DNA from: Candidatus Obscuribacterales bacterium
GTDB lineage: Bacteria; Cyanobacteriota; Vampirovibrionia; Obscuribacterales; Obscuribacteraceae
Assembly (NCBI GenBank): GCA_020050685.1
Contig: JAGVKG010000038.1
Location: 28,557 to 92,556 of the forward strand
Reading direction: 5' to 3'
DNA: 64,000 nt
Shown: positions 50,479-59,708 of the stretch, piece by piece
How positions within the stretch are numbered: the first letter of the stretch is position 1
Layout: the number at the start of each line of letters is the position of its first letter
Translations under genes and position numbers: made by a program
Notes under the pieces: generated by a model
Databases searched by the model: none
Seen by the model: the letters and a program-made list of their open reading frames with translations, nothing else
Told to the model about the DNA's origin: nothing

Positions 50479-51216
50479 ATGACCGAAGTTGCTGTCCAAC
50501 CGCAAGCTGAAAGAAAACCGAAAGTTGAAATCAAAAGACAGTTTGTTAGCTTTGCCTTCTATCAAGTTGATCCGGTTTGGCGTCGTTTGCCGCAATCAGA
50601 GCGCCAAGCGCATAAAGTTGAATTTGGTTCTGTAATCAAAAAATTTGTGGATGAGAAGCGCTGCCAAATTATTACTTACACGCTAATGGGCATGAAAGCC
50701 GAAGCGGATTTCTTGCTTTGGATAATTTCGGAAGATTTGGAAGCACATCAAGAACTGGCATCGGCTTTAGCTGCCACAAAGCTTGGCGCTTACCTGACTC
50801 GCCCGCATTCTTTTTTGGCGATGACGAAGCGCACCATGTACATCGATCGCATTAGCCCAGAGCATGCCGAAGACCGCTTGCACATCTTGCCAGGCAAGCA
50901 CAAATACTTCTTTGTCTATCCGTTCGTCAAAAAGCGCGATTGGTATGTATTGCCATTTGAAGAGCGCCAAAAAATGATGGATGAGCACATTCGTATCGGC
51001 AACAAATACCCGTCGGTCAAATTGAATACGACGTATTCGTTCGGACTTGACGATCAGGAATTCGTCGTGGCATTTGAAACTGATGTTGCTGCAGACTTCT
51101 TGGATTTGGTGCAGGAGCTGCGCGAGTCGCAAGGCAGCCTGTACACTTTGCGTGACACGCCAATTTTCACTTGCATCAGCCAAACGACAGAAGGAATGCT
51201 CGACAGTTTGGCATAA
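50479..51216 (+). CDS. hemQ: Chlorite-dismutase-family protein, HemQ/ChdC-like
   Basis: A 245-residue member of the chlorite-dismutase-like heme family. The central segment KHKYFFVYPFVKKRDWYVLP with ERQKMMDEHIRIG matches HemQ: YPFVKKRDWY includes the redox Tyr and the Lys/Arg that bind coproheme, and the LPGKHKY His is the proposed proximal ligand. HemQ converts coproheme III to heme b. AGGAG precedes the start. A clear terminator follows. It lies next to cydAB, which needs heme b and d. Confidence 0.85.
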   Translation: MTEVAVQPQAERKPKVEIKRQFVSFAFYQVDPVWRRLPQSERQAHKVEFGSVIKKFVDEKRCQIITYTLMGMKAEADFLLWIISEDLEAHQELASALAATKLGAYLTRPHSFLAMTKRTMYIDRISPEHAEDRLHILPGKHKYFFVYPFVKKRDWYVLPFEERQKMMDEHIRIGNKYPSVKLNTTYSFGLDDQEFVVAFETDVAADFLDLVQELRESQGSLYTLRDTPIFTCISQTTEGMLDSLA

Positions 51217-51263
51217 AGCCGCTGGTGGTTGACAACGTAAAGCATGTAGCATAAATCATGTAG

Positions 51264-51301
51264 ATGGATCTCCGAGCCCTCGCTCAGAGATCCATTTTTT
51301 T
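51264..51301 (+). terminator. Rho-independent terminator after hemQ
   Basis: ATGGATCTC (51264-51272) and GAGATCCAT (51287-51295) form a 9-bp stem, followed by a run of T (to 51301). Confidence 0.9.
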
Positions 51302-51316
51302 GCTTCGAGCTTTTCT

Positions 51317-51344
51317 TTGGCTTCGAGTCAGGCTGGGTTATAAT
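51317..51344 (+). promoter_or_regulatory. Promoter of the cydAB operon
   Basis: TTGGCT (51317-51322), a 16-nt spacer and TATAAT (51339-51344), about 40 nt upstream of cydA. A second TATAATT follows at about 51353. Confidence 0.6.
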
Positions 51345-51382
51345 TAGACAACTATAATTCTTGGTTCGGGGGCGCGCAGAAA

Positions 51383-52708
51383 ATGGATTTGTTGGCGGCT
51401 CGATTGCAAATGGCAATGTCGCTTGCTTTCCACATAATTTTTGCCGTTTTAGGAATTGGCTTGCCGCTACTTATGGTGGTTGCAGAAAGTCTTTGGTACA
51501 AAACAAAAAAGGAAGTCTATCTTACGCTTGCCAAACACTGGGCAAAAGGTACGGCAATATTGTTTGCCGTTGGCGCAGTGTCCGGAACGGTTCTGTCATT
51601 TGAGTTGGGTCTTCTCTGGCCCAACTTCATGCGCTTTGCCGGACCGATTATTGGTTTGCCATTTGCCCTAGAAGGATTTGCATTTTTTACTGAGGCGATT
51701 TTCCTTGGTATCTATCTTTACGGTTGGCAACGTGTGTCGCCGCAGGCGCATATATTTGCTGGTGTGGTGGTGGCGCTGAGCGGATTGGCTTCAGCGATAT
51801 TTGTTGTCATCGCTAATGCCTGGATGAATACACCAAGTGGTTTCACTTTGGTGAATGGTTGGCCGACAAATATTGATCCGATTGCGGCAATGTTGAATCC
51901 CAATGCATTTGCGCAAACTTTGCACATGACAGTTGCTTGTTATGCTGCCACAGGTTTTTTGGTTGCCGGTGTGCACGCTTACTGTCTTTTGAAAGACAGA
52001 GGCAATTTGTTTCATAGAAGGGCTTTGGCAATTGCGCTGACAATTGGTGGTTTGGCGGCGATTATCGAACCGCTGACCGGAGATATTTTGGCGCGCGCCG
52101 TTGCTTTCAACCAACCTCTCAAATTGGCAGCATTTGAAGCGCTCTTTAAGACGCAGGCTTATGCTCCATTCGCGATTGGTGGTTTGCCAGACGTAAGTCA
52201 GCAAGTCAACAAATTTGCCATTGAAATTCCCGGATTACTTAGCTTCCTGATTAGTCATGATTTTAAGACAGTTGTTCAGGGACTGGATGCGTTTCCGCGT
52301 GAGCTGTGGCCGAATATCACTGTGGTTCATTTGGCTTTTCAGATAATGATCGCAGTCGGGTCACTCATGGCGCTTGTGCCACTATGGGCTTTGGTGATTT
52401 ATTGGCAGACCAGACGCTTGCCGGATTCTCCACTTTTCCTAAAAGTAATGTCTCTTGCTGCGCCACTTGGTTTTGTCTGCATAGAAGCGGGCTGGTGTGT
52501 TACTGAAGTTGGTCGCCAGCCTTGGGTTATTTATGGAGTAATGAAAACCGCGCATGCCGTAACGCCGATGCCTGGTTTAATAGTTAGTTGTGCTTTGTTT
52601 TCCTTGCTCTATCTATTTCTCTTTGCCATTGTTGCTTGGATGATCCTCTGGCAAATTCAACAGAGTCCGGTTATTTTGCAGGATAGTTCTGAAAAAGGTG
52701 ATTCATAA
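51383..52708 (+). CDS. cydA: Cytochrome bd oxidase subunit I
   Basis: A 441-residue membrane protein with about nine helices. Heme-ligand regions are LAFHIIFAV near the N-terminus (b595 His), LHMTVACYAATGF (b558 His) and the later Met/Glu helices. GRQPWVIYGVMKTAHAVTP is the conserved CydA signature. The quinol loop is short, as in the CIO/short-Q-loop branch. It oxidises quinol and reduces O2 at low oxygen. It overlaps cydB by 1 nt. Confidence 0.95.
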   Translation: MDLLAARLQMAMSLAFHIIFAVLGIGLPLLMVVAESLWYKTKKEVYLTLAKHWAKGTAILFAVGAVSGTVLSFELGLLWPNFMRFAGPIIGLPFALEGFAFFTEAIFLGIYLYGWQRVSPQAHIFAGVVVALSGLASAIFVVIANAWMNTPSGFTLVNGWPTNIDPIAAMLNPNAFAQTLHMTVACYAATGFLVAGVHAYCLLKDRGNLFHRRALAIALTIGGLAAIIEPLTGDILARAVAFNQPLKLAAFEALFKTQAYAPFAIGGLPDVSQQVNKFAIEIPGLLSFLISHDFKTVVQGLDAFPRELWPNITVVHLAFQIMIAVGSLMALVPLWALVIYWQTRRLPDSPLFLKVMSLAAPLGFVCIEAGWCVTEVGRQPWVIYGVMKTAHAVTPMPGLIVSCALFSLLYLFLFAIVAWMILWQIQQSPVILQDSSEKGDS

Positions 52709-53712
52709 TGCTACCTTTGGAACATCTTGTCGCCGGCATAATGTTGATTTCCTTGACCATTTACGTTCTTAGTGGTGGCGCTGATTATGGCGGCGGAGTC
52801 TGGGATCTTTTATCCTTTGGTCCGCGTGCCCAAGCTCAGCGAAATACGATTGCCAAAGCCATTGCCCCAATTTGGGAAGCCGACCATGTTTGGTTGATTC
52901 TCGTAATTGTGATCTTATTTACGGCTTTTCCCCAAGCTTTTGCCGCTATTACAACAGGTCTGCACATACCAATAATGCTTATGCTCATCGGCGTAGTATT
53001 GCGTGGTTCGGCTTTTACGTTCCGCCACTATGGGACTCCTGACGATGAGAAAAAACATCATTGGGGACTGATCTTCGCCGTGTCGAGCTTGATAACGCCG
53101 ATTTTCATTGGCATTGTCGTTGGTGCTATATCAGCCGGCAATATTTTCGTCGGTGGTCGAGACTTCATGCAAACCTATGTCTGGCCCTGGTTAGGACCGT
53201 TTCCCATTGCTGTTGGTGTTTTTGCTTTGTCTTTGTTTTCATTTTTAGCCGCTGTTTATCTGGCTCAGGAATCGGATGACAGGGAATTGCAAAATGATTT
53301 CAGGAAAAGAGCGCTGGCTTCTGGTGCCTTTGTTGGCGTAATGGCCTTGGTGGTATTTCTGCTTTCCGCAGAAGGTGCACCTTCTATCAGACATGCCTTA
53401 ACCGCTAGACCATGGACATGGCCTTTGCACATCGCTACTGCATTTACGGCCGTCGGCGCTTTCATTTTTCTCTGGCAAAAGCGATTTCGCTTGGCAGTCA
53501 TTTGTGCTGCTGCACAAGTAACCCTAATTGTTTGGGGCTGGGCATTTGCGCAGTATCCGTACTTGGTGGCGCCGACTCTGACAATTTTTAATGCCGCTGC
53601 ACCAGCCATCACCCTGAAATTATTGTTGGCAGCATTAATCGCCGGTGCGCTCTTTCTTTTTCCTGCTTTTTACTATCTTTTCTGGGTATTCAAAGGCAAT
53701 CGCCAATCATAG
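52708..53712 (+). CDS. cydB: Cytochrome bd oxidase subunit II
   Basis: A 334-residue, eight-helix CydB. It has the family segments LSGGADYGGGVWDLLSFGPR, APIWEADHVWLILVIVILFT, AFPQAF and LRGSAFTFRHYG. Its start (TAATG) overlaps the cydA stop and AAGGTG precedes it. No cydX-like small ORF or cydCD is visible. The rhomboid-TPR gene starts 11 nt later. Confidence 0.95.
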   Translation: MLPLEHLVAGIMLISLTIYVLSGGADYGGGVWDLLSFGPRAQAQRNTIAKAIAPIWEADHVWLILVIVILFTAFPQAFAAITTGLHIPIMLMLIGVVLRGSAFTFRHYGTPDDEKKHHWGLIFAVSSLITPIFIGIVVGAISAGNIFVGGRDFMQTYVWPWLGPFPIAVGVFALSLFSFLAAVYLAQESDDRELQNDFRKRALASGAFVGVMALVVFLLSAEGAPSIRHALTARPWTWPLHIATAFTAVGAFIFLWQKRFRLAVICAAAQVTLIVWGWAFAQYPYLVAPTLTIFNAAAPAITLKLLLAALIAGALFLFPAFYYLFWVFKGNRQS

Positions 53713-53723
53713 GAACTGAGCAA

Positions 53724-55490
53724 ATGTTGTTGTATGAAGAGAATGCAGAGCACAGAGACAATACGCCAGGCGTCTGGCTACTCATTCTGATTAATGTCGG
53801 TGTATTTATTTACGAGGTCACTCGCACTGAGCCTCAAATCAAGGCATTTGTAGATGAATGGGGATTGATTCCCGCAAAAGTTTTTGGTGGATTTGATCCT
53901 CATGTATTTGTGACCGGGTTTACATCCATGTTTATGCATGGCGGCTTTGGCCACTTATTTGGCAACATGCTGTTTCTCCATGTCTTTGGTGACAATATTG
54001 AAAATCGCATGGGAATGGCTAAGTTTCTTCTCTTCTATCTGATTTGTGGGACTTTTGCCGACATTGCCGATGTCTTAATTAGACACAATCAGACTATTGC
54101 TTCAATTGGCGCAAGTGGTGCTATTTCAGGAGTGTTGGGTGCCTACTTTATGCTCTATCCGACAGCAAATATTCGCTTGTGGTTCTCCTTCTTGCCGCCG
54201 ATTGTCGCTACTCTTCCTGCATACAGCATAATTGGTGTTTGGTTCATTATGCAGGTGATTTTTCAATTTGTTGATCTGAATTCGGGACACGTGGAAACTG
54301 GTGGCATAGCGTGGATGGCCCACATCGGTGGATTCCTTGCCGGAATTTTGCTTGTGCAAGTATTTGTTCCAAAGGAAAATAAGATTGCCGAGGATTCGCA
54401 GTTGATTGAACAGATGAAGAAAGCGGATGAGGCTAAGGAGCACAGACGTAGGCGACTTAGTCATGAAATAGTGGAAGGAGCGCCTGCGTATTATCAAATT
54501 TTAGCGACTTCATTATTAGCTTTAGTATTGCCGACTCTGATTTTAGGTTTTCTTAGCTTGAGTGCTATCACTGCCATTGGCACCAGTAGTCCCTTGGCGT
54601 ATGTTGAATATACAATCGGTAAATGGGACGCTTCTTCACAGAAATATCTCCAGGCAAAGCAACATTTTGACAATGCCATAGGCATTGCTCCTAAGTCGGC
54701 AATGCTTTATTTCGAGAGAGGGCGTGCGGAACTTGGCTTATCACAATACGAGTCAGCTCTGCTTGACTTTGAGAGGGCGGGGGACATAAATCCAAATCTT
54801 CCGGAATTGGGAATTTACCTGGGAAATTGTGCCTATCAACTTGGTCGATACGATCAATCTATTGAGTACTATAACCAGTATATTGAAGTGAACCCAGCCA
54901 GTGCAGCTGCTTTGTGTAACCGTGGCTGGGCATTGATGCAAAATAAAAAATATCAGTTAGCAATGGAAGATTTCAACAAATCCTTGCAACTCAATGCTGA
55001 TTTGGAGAGCACCTATTGTGGAATTGGTGCATGCTTTTATTTTTTGAAAAAATACGATCAGGCCATCGATAAGCTTGATTATGCTATTCGCATGAATAGC
55101 TCGGACTACAGAGCGTATTATTATCGCGGACTTGCATATGCTGATCTTCGCCAATATGATCGAGCACTGCAAGACCTGTCGACGGCGGTTGGCCTTCTGA
55201 AGATTGCCCCATATTATCTTGCCCGTGCCAAGGTCTATATTGCGATGAATCGCAATGCAGAAGCGATTTCTGATTTGTCAGTGGCAATTGACTTGAAGCC
55301 GGTAGCTTCAACAATTGCAATGCGGGGGCAGTGCTATAAGAAGTTGGGGCAAACGAAATTGGCAGATAAGGACTTTCTTTTGGCCAATCAGATGAATCCA
55401 AAGAGTCACCCGGCAGTCAAGCCGAACAGACCGCGCAAGAAAATCAAGTCGCACAAGAAGGCGCGGCGCATCAGAACCGTCACTAATTAG
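53724..55490 (+). CDS. Rhomboid intramembrane protease with TPR tail
   Basis: A 588-residue protein. Residues about 15-215 form a rhomboid protease: HGGFGHLFGNMLFLHVFGDN with GNM..L, catalytic Ser in GASGAISGVLGAYF and His in AWMAHIGGFLAG. A further membrane helix lies near 255-285, then at least seven TPR repeats (about 300-555; for example AMLYFERGRAELGLSQYESA, STYCGIGACFYFLKKYDQAI), and a basic C-terminus (KPNRPRKKIKSHKKARRIR). The TPRs may select substrates or partners. It is cotranscribed with cydAB and the glycosyltransferase. Confidence 0.88.
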   Translation: MLLYEENAEHRDNTPGVWLLILINVGVFIYEVTRTEPQIKAFVDEWGLIPAKVFGGFDPHVFVTGFTSMFMHGGFGHLFGNMLFLHVFGDNIENRMGMAKFLLFYLICGTFADIADVLIRHNQTIASIGASGAISGVLGAYFMLYPTANIRLWFSFLPPIVATLPAYSIIGVWFIMQVIFQFVDLNSGHVETGGIAWMAHIGGFLAGILLVQVFVPKENKIAEDSQLIEQMKKADEAKEHRRRRLSHEIVEGAPAYYQILATSLLALVLPTLILGFLSLSAITAIGTSSPLAYVEYTIGKWDASSQKYLQAKQHFDNAIGIAPKSAMLYFERGRAELGLSQYESALLDFERAGDINPNLPELGIYLGNCAYQLGRYDQSIEYYNQYIEVNPASAAALCNRGWALMQNKKYQLAMEDFNKSLQLNADLESTYCGIGACFYFLKKYDQAIDKLDYAIRMNSSDYRAYYYRGLAYADLRQYDRALQDLSTAVGLLKIAPYYLARAKVYIAMNRNAEAISDLSVAIDLKPVASTIAMRGQCYKKLGQTKLADKDFLLANQMNPKSHPAVKPNRPRKKIKSHKKARRIRTVTN

Positions 55491-55503
55491 TTATACTTGG
55501 ACA

Positions 55504-57114
55504 ATGATCAAGCCGCTGCCAGAGAAATTTAAATACTTGCCCGTCCTGGTCGCATGCTTGGTAGCAGTCGGTGCTTGGTTCAGATTTGCCAATCTCGATC
55601 AAAAAGTTTACTGGGTGGATGAGAGCATCACCTCGCTCCGTCTGGCTGGCTACTCGGTTCGTGAAATGGTGGGAGAGATTTTTGACGGTAGAGTTCTCAG
55701 TCCTTTGGATGTTTTGCGTTATCAGCAGCTTGCTCCCGGCAAGACGTTAACAGATACTTTCAAGTCTGCAGCCTCAGAAGACCCGCATATACCTCCACTC
55801 TATTACGTGCTAGTTCGATTCTGGGCAGAAATTCTTGGCACCACCCCTGGTGCCATTCGTGCCTTCTCCGCGTTTGTCAGTTTGTTAATTTTGCCTTCGG
55901 CATTTTTGCTTTGTATGGAACTGTTTACCCTGCCAGCTGATCAATCCGACAGCTCAAAGTCGTCATCTCCTATTGCCCAGGTAACGGCTTGGCTTACCGT
56001 GGCAATATTGGCCCTTTCACCCATGCAAGTTTTGTATGCGCAGGAAGCGCGTGCTTATAGCTGCTTGATTGTTATGATCTTGCTTTCCGGCTATTTGTTT
56101 TTGTTGGCGTCGCGCAGTCAGTCAAAAATCGCCTGGGTCGGCTATGCCCTCTCTGCTACTTGTGGTTTATATTTTCAGCCGTTTTTCTTGTACGTAATTA
56201 TTGCCCAGGCAATTTATCTTTGGTTCTCTGAGACCAAGACGTCACGCTTAATTACGGGCAGGTACTTTCTGAGTGCCGCCGGAGCTGCACTATTGCTTTT
56301 TTCTCCCTGGCTTTATGTGATTCTCTTTGGCTCGCACGAAATTTCAGCCAATACAAGCTGGCTTACTACTGCCGTACCATTCAGCCAATGGCTAAAGCTT
56401 GTTGCTTTTAACCTTTGTCGTGTCTTTGTCGATTTTGATATCTACGGTGGAGTTCTATTTGCTTTCGCAGTTCCGCTGATAATTGCCCTGGAGTTATATT
56501 CGCTCTTTTATCTGTACAAGCAGGCTGACAAACGAATATGGTTGTATGTTTTTTGCACAATCGCTGTGCCGGCATTAGCTCTAGTTCCTGCAGATCTTGC
56601 CTTCGGGGGCATGAGAGCGTTGATTGCCCGTTATTTCTTTCCTTGTTACCTTGGCTTGCAAATTTCTGTTGCTTATTTATTTGCGCGCAAATTAGTTGAT
56701 CAAAATTTCCAAAGCAAAATTTGGGTGGCTGCCCTAATCATTTTGCTCACAGGTGAAATCGCCTCGTGCCAGCTGATTTCGCAAGCCGTGACTTGGTGGA
56801 ACAAGCCAGTAAATAGATTCACACCGGACGTGGCTAATACAATTAATAGCGCACGGAAACCACTGGTGATTGCTTGTTATAACGCCGATAATCTTGATTG
56901 TGCAAATTTGCTCACGCTTGCCACTATGCTAGATCCAAAAGTTTCTCTGGAAGTGGTGACTGGCGAAAAGCTGCCCGAAATTCATCTTGATGCCAGCGAT
57001 GTTTTTGTCTATATGCCGACGGAAGGCTTTCGCAAGCGGCTAGCTGATGGTTTACCCTCTCACTTGAGGGTGATGGACAACGTTGGGTTGCTCTGGGTTT
57101 TAGAAAAGAAATAG
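55504..57114 (+). CDS. GT39/ArnT-like membrane glycosyltransferase
   Basis: A 536-residue membrane protein with about 11-13 helices. The first periplasmic loop has YWVDESITSLRLAGYSV, where the Asp-Glu pair matches the catalytic acidic motif of GT-C/PMT-type transferases, and the large loop includes SEDPHIPPLYYVLVRFWAEI, the H-x-P-x-x-Y motif of the family. It transfers sugars from polyprenyl carriers to protein or lipid. It contains one dispersed palindrome (55837-55854). Confidence 0.78.
   Translation: MIKPLPEKFKYLPVLVACLVAVGAWFRFANLDQKVYWVDESITSLRLAGYSVREMVGEIFDGRVLSPLDVLRYQQLAPGKTLTDTFKSAASEDPHIPPLYYVLVRFWAEILGTTPGAIRAFSAFVSLLILPSAFLLCMELFTLPADQSDSSKSSSPIAQVTAWLTVAILALSPMQVLYAQEARAYSCLIVMILLSGYLFLLASRSQSKIAWVGYALSATCGLYFQPFFLYVIIAQAIYLWFSETKTSRLITGRYFLSAAGAALLLFSPWLYVILFGSHEISANTSWLTTAVPFSQWLKLVAFNLCRVFVDFDIYGGVLFAFAVPLIIALELYSLFYLYKQADKRIWLYVFCTIAVPALALVPADLAFGGMRALIARYFFPCYLGLQISVAYLFARKLVDQNFQSKIWVAALIILLTGEIASCQLISQAVTWWNKPVNRFTPDVANTINSARKPLVIACYNADNLDCANLLTLATMLDPKVSLEVVTGEKLPEIHLDASDVFVYMPTEGFRKRLADGLPSHLRVMDNVGLLWVLEKK
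55837..55854. repeat. Dispersed palindrome, copy 4
   Basis: Reads GGCACCACCCCTGGTGCC on the plus strand inside the glycosyltransferase gene (peptide G-T-T-P-G-A). Confidence 0.6.
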
Positions 57115-57228
57115 TCTGGAGAGAGCCTTGGGCGCGAAAAATGGATGACAAACACCCATTTGGGGGGTATATAATAATTGGCCAATAGTGCGATTGATAA
57201 TGTCAAGGTAATTTCTTGGCTAATGTAA

Positions 57229-57301
57229 GGGGATATAGCTCAGTTGGTAGAGCGCACGGATCGCACCCGTGAGGTCAGGGGTTCGAATCCCCTTATCTCC
57301 A
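57229..57301 (+). tRNA. tRNA-Ala (CGC)
   Basis: A 73-nt cloverleaf. Acceptor GGGGATA / TATCTCC with G3:U70 and A73, D-arm GCTC-AGTTGGTA-GAGC, anticodon arm CACGG-ATCGCAC-CCGTG (anticodon CGC), T-arm GGGG-TTCGAAT-CCCC. CCA is not encoded. G3:U70 supports alanine. Confidence 0.97.
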
Positions 57302-57385
57302 AATTTAATGAATGTTGTTTGGTTCGCGGTAAATGCATGTCTTGCATGAACCAGTGTATATTTGTGTGTACGCATGGGCATGAAC

Positions 57386-58693
57386 TCAGGAGCTGGGAAT
57401 GCTTGCCTTTATCCAGCGCTTTAGGGTTTGGTATAGACTGACCTGACTGACCGGTTTGCTCAAGTAATCGTCCATGCCGGCATCAATGCAACGCTCTTTG
57501 TCGCCTTCCATGGCAGATGCAGTCATGGCGATAATCGGAACGTGCTTGCTTGTCGAGCATTCGTTTTTGCGAATTTCTGCCGTCACCTCATAACCATCCA
57601 TAATGGGCATCTGACAATCCATTAATATGGCTGAGTACACTGAATTGGACAAGGCTTCTAGCGCCTCTGCTCCTGAACCGACAGCATGTGCCGGTAGTCC
57701 CAATTTACCTAATTGTCTGACCGCTAATTCCCTCAAGGTTGGGCTGTCTTCGACGACAAGCACCGGGTGCTCCGCGATTAGTTTGGCGAAGGGCATTGCA
57801 TGACTGCCGGAAACTACTTGCAAATCGCGCTCCTTAGAGATCTTTTTGAACGGTACAGTAAACCAAAATGTTGAGCCTTGTCCGACTTCGCTCTTGACGC
57901 CAATTTGACCATTCATGAGGCTGACCAAGTGCTTGCATATCGAAAGTCCAAGACCGGTGCCACCATATTTGCGAGTCGTGGAAGTATCCGCCTGCGAGAA
58001 TGGCTGAAAGAGCCGATGTTGCCCGCTATCCGATAGCCCGATTCCCGTGTCACAAATTTCGAAATGCAGGCTGAGGCTCGTCTCATCCTGTGTGTCTAAA
58101 CTGGCCGCAGCCACGACACGGCCTTGGTCTGTGAACTTGATGGCATTGCTTAGCAGGTTAACTAAGATTTGTTGCAAGCGCACCGGATCTCCCACTACCA
58201 GAGATGGCATGCGTGGATCAAATTCAGAGCGCAGCTCAATTCCCTTGTCGCGCGCTTGTGCCTCTAATATGCTCACGGCCGACTTCAGCACGGACTGTGG
58301 CGAAAATGGTGTGCTGATTAATGAAACTCGACCAACCTCCATTTTGGAAATGTCCAAAATATCATTGATGATTGTGAGCAGGGATTGCGCGGAGTCGTGC
58401 ACAACGGTTGCCAGCATTTTTTGGTCGTCGTTCAAGGCAGTATCCAGTAAAAGTTCGATCATGCCAATGATACTGGAAATTGGTGTACGTATCTCATGAC
58501 TGGTATTGGCGAGAAATTGCGATTTAATTCGGGATGCTTCTACGGCTTCGTCTCGAGCATTTGTTAACTCATCTATCGCTTTTTCTAATCTGCCTGATTG
58601 ATCAGTGGTGGTGTGCTCGCTGATGTCCAAAAGTTGACGCAGTGCCGAAATCTCTGCACGCAACTTTCTTAGCTCGTCGTTATTGTCAGTCAT
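57386..58693 (-). CDS. Cytosolic hybrid histidine kinase with receiver domain
   Basis: A 435-residue protein. An N-terminal coiled coil (1-55) leads to HisKA with H66 in TSHEIRTP, then HATPase_c (N-box [10 protein letters not shown]1 DTGIGL, G2 GGTGLGL) and a C-terminal receiver (about 310-430) with phospho-acceptor Asp in [11 protein letters not shown] and Lys in YLSKPVS. It has no membrane helix or sensor domain, so input is probably through partners. The gene ends 85 nt from tRNA-Ala. A paralogue without the phospho-His lies 201 nt upstream on the same strand. Confidence 0.93.
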   Translation of the reverse strand: MTDNNDELRKLRAEISALRQLLDISEHTTTDQSGRLEKAIDELTNARDEAVEASRIKSQFLANTSHEIRTPISSIIGMIELLLDTALNDDQKMLATVVHDSAQSLLTIINDILDISKMEVGRVSLISTPFSPQSVLKSAVSILEAQARDKGIELRSEFDPRMPSLVVGDPVRLQQILVNLLSNAIKFTDQGRVVAAASLDTQDETSLSLHFEICDTGIGLSDSGQHRLFQPFSQADTSTTRKYGGTGLGLSICKHLVSLMNGQIGVKSEVGQGSTFWFTVPFKKISKERDLQVVSGSHAMPFAKLIAEHPVLVVEDSPTLRELAVRQLGKLGLPAHAVGSGAEALEALSNSVYSAILMDCQMPIMDGYEVTAEIRKNECSTSKHVPIIAMTASAMEGDKERCIDAGMDDYLSKPVSQVSLYQTLKRWIKASIPSS

Positions 58694-58894
58694 GATTGAG
58701 AGAGACTTGCGAGTAGGATGCTTGTTTGAACACTACAAATCCGGCCCCGTAAGACCAGTTCGTCAGTTTAAGATGTACAGTGAGCAAGTATCCGTCGCTC
58801 TGAGGGAATGACCGCAAGATCCTACTATGTGTCTTTCTCTGCTAACTTTATTGTACTACTTCGGCTTTCTTCTGCGTCTAACTCGAATGGGTGA

Positions 58895-59608
58895 TTAAGC
58901 CTGCCCGTCGCCATCGGTTGAGATGCGCTTAAATGAAATGGTGAACCAGAACGTGGAACCCTTGCCCTTCTTGCTGTCTACGCCAATTTGTCCGTTCATA
59001 TGACTAACCAGCGTTTTGCAGGTGGCAAGACCGAGTCCCGTATCACCAAAACGGCGGAGCGTGAAGCTATCGGCTTGTGTCGGCGGTTGAAAGAGAGTCA
59101 AACAAGCAGCCGGTGAAAGTCCAGCACCGGTGTCGCGTACTTCAAAACGTAATGTGACAAAAAGCTTGTTTTGGTTTTCCACCATTGCGTGGACCGACAC
59201 TTCACCAGCATCGGTAAACTTGATGGCGTTACCAATTAAGGTGATCAAGACTTGCCGCAAGCGAACCGGATCGCCGTGTACACAATCAGGTACGGCAGCA
59301 TCAACGGCGCCCTTGAGAGCCAGCTTCTTTGCCTCGGCAAAAGGTCGCATAAGATCGAGAGCGGAATTTGTGATTATCCGGGGATTGACTTGTGCTAAGG
59401 CGAGGGCACCATTTTCAGATTGAAAAGAATCTGCAATTGAACTGAGTCTTGGCAAAAGCGCTTGAGCCGAATCATAAATTACCTTGGCAAATTCTCTTTG
59501 ATCGTTGTTTAGTGGAGTGTCCAAAAGCAACTGTGTCATGCCAATGATATTGGAGATTGGCAAGCTAAGCTCTGCCAATTGCCCGCTCAACTTTTTCTCC
59601 TGCCCCAT
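58895..59608 (-). CDS. Histidine-kinase paralogue lacking the phospho-acceptor His
   Basis: A 237-residue protein similar to residues 55-290 of the neighbouring kinase (PISNIIGMTQLLLDTPLNND against [20 protein letters not shown]). The H-box SHEIRTP is replaced by LAELSLP, so the phospho-acceptor His position is Ala (A12). The ATP-binding domain is largely intact (IGNAIKFTDAG, RDTGAGL, GDTGLGL, STFWFTI). It has no receiver. It may bind ATP and modulate or heterodimerise with the neighbour (inference). The tight upstream context shows no partner gene. Confidence 0.85.
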   Translation of the reverse strand: MGQEKKLSGQLAELSLPISNIIGMTQLLLDTPLNNDQREFAKVIYDSAQALLPRLSSIADSFQSENGALALAQVNPRIITNSALDLMRPFAEAKKLALKGAVDAAVPDCVHGDPVRLRQVLITLIGNAIKFTDAGEVSVHAMVENQNKLFVTLRFEVRDTGAGLSPAACLTLFQPPTQADSFTLRRFGDTGLGLATCKTLVSHMNGQIGVDSKKGKGSTFWFTISFKRISTDGDGQA

Positions 59609-59708
59609 GGCCTAACTCCTCATGCATGCACGCATGTCAACATCGTATCCAGCTAAGAGATTAAGCAGTATAGCAGTTTCGTTTAAGACAAAATAAAATT
59701 GCCAATCT

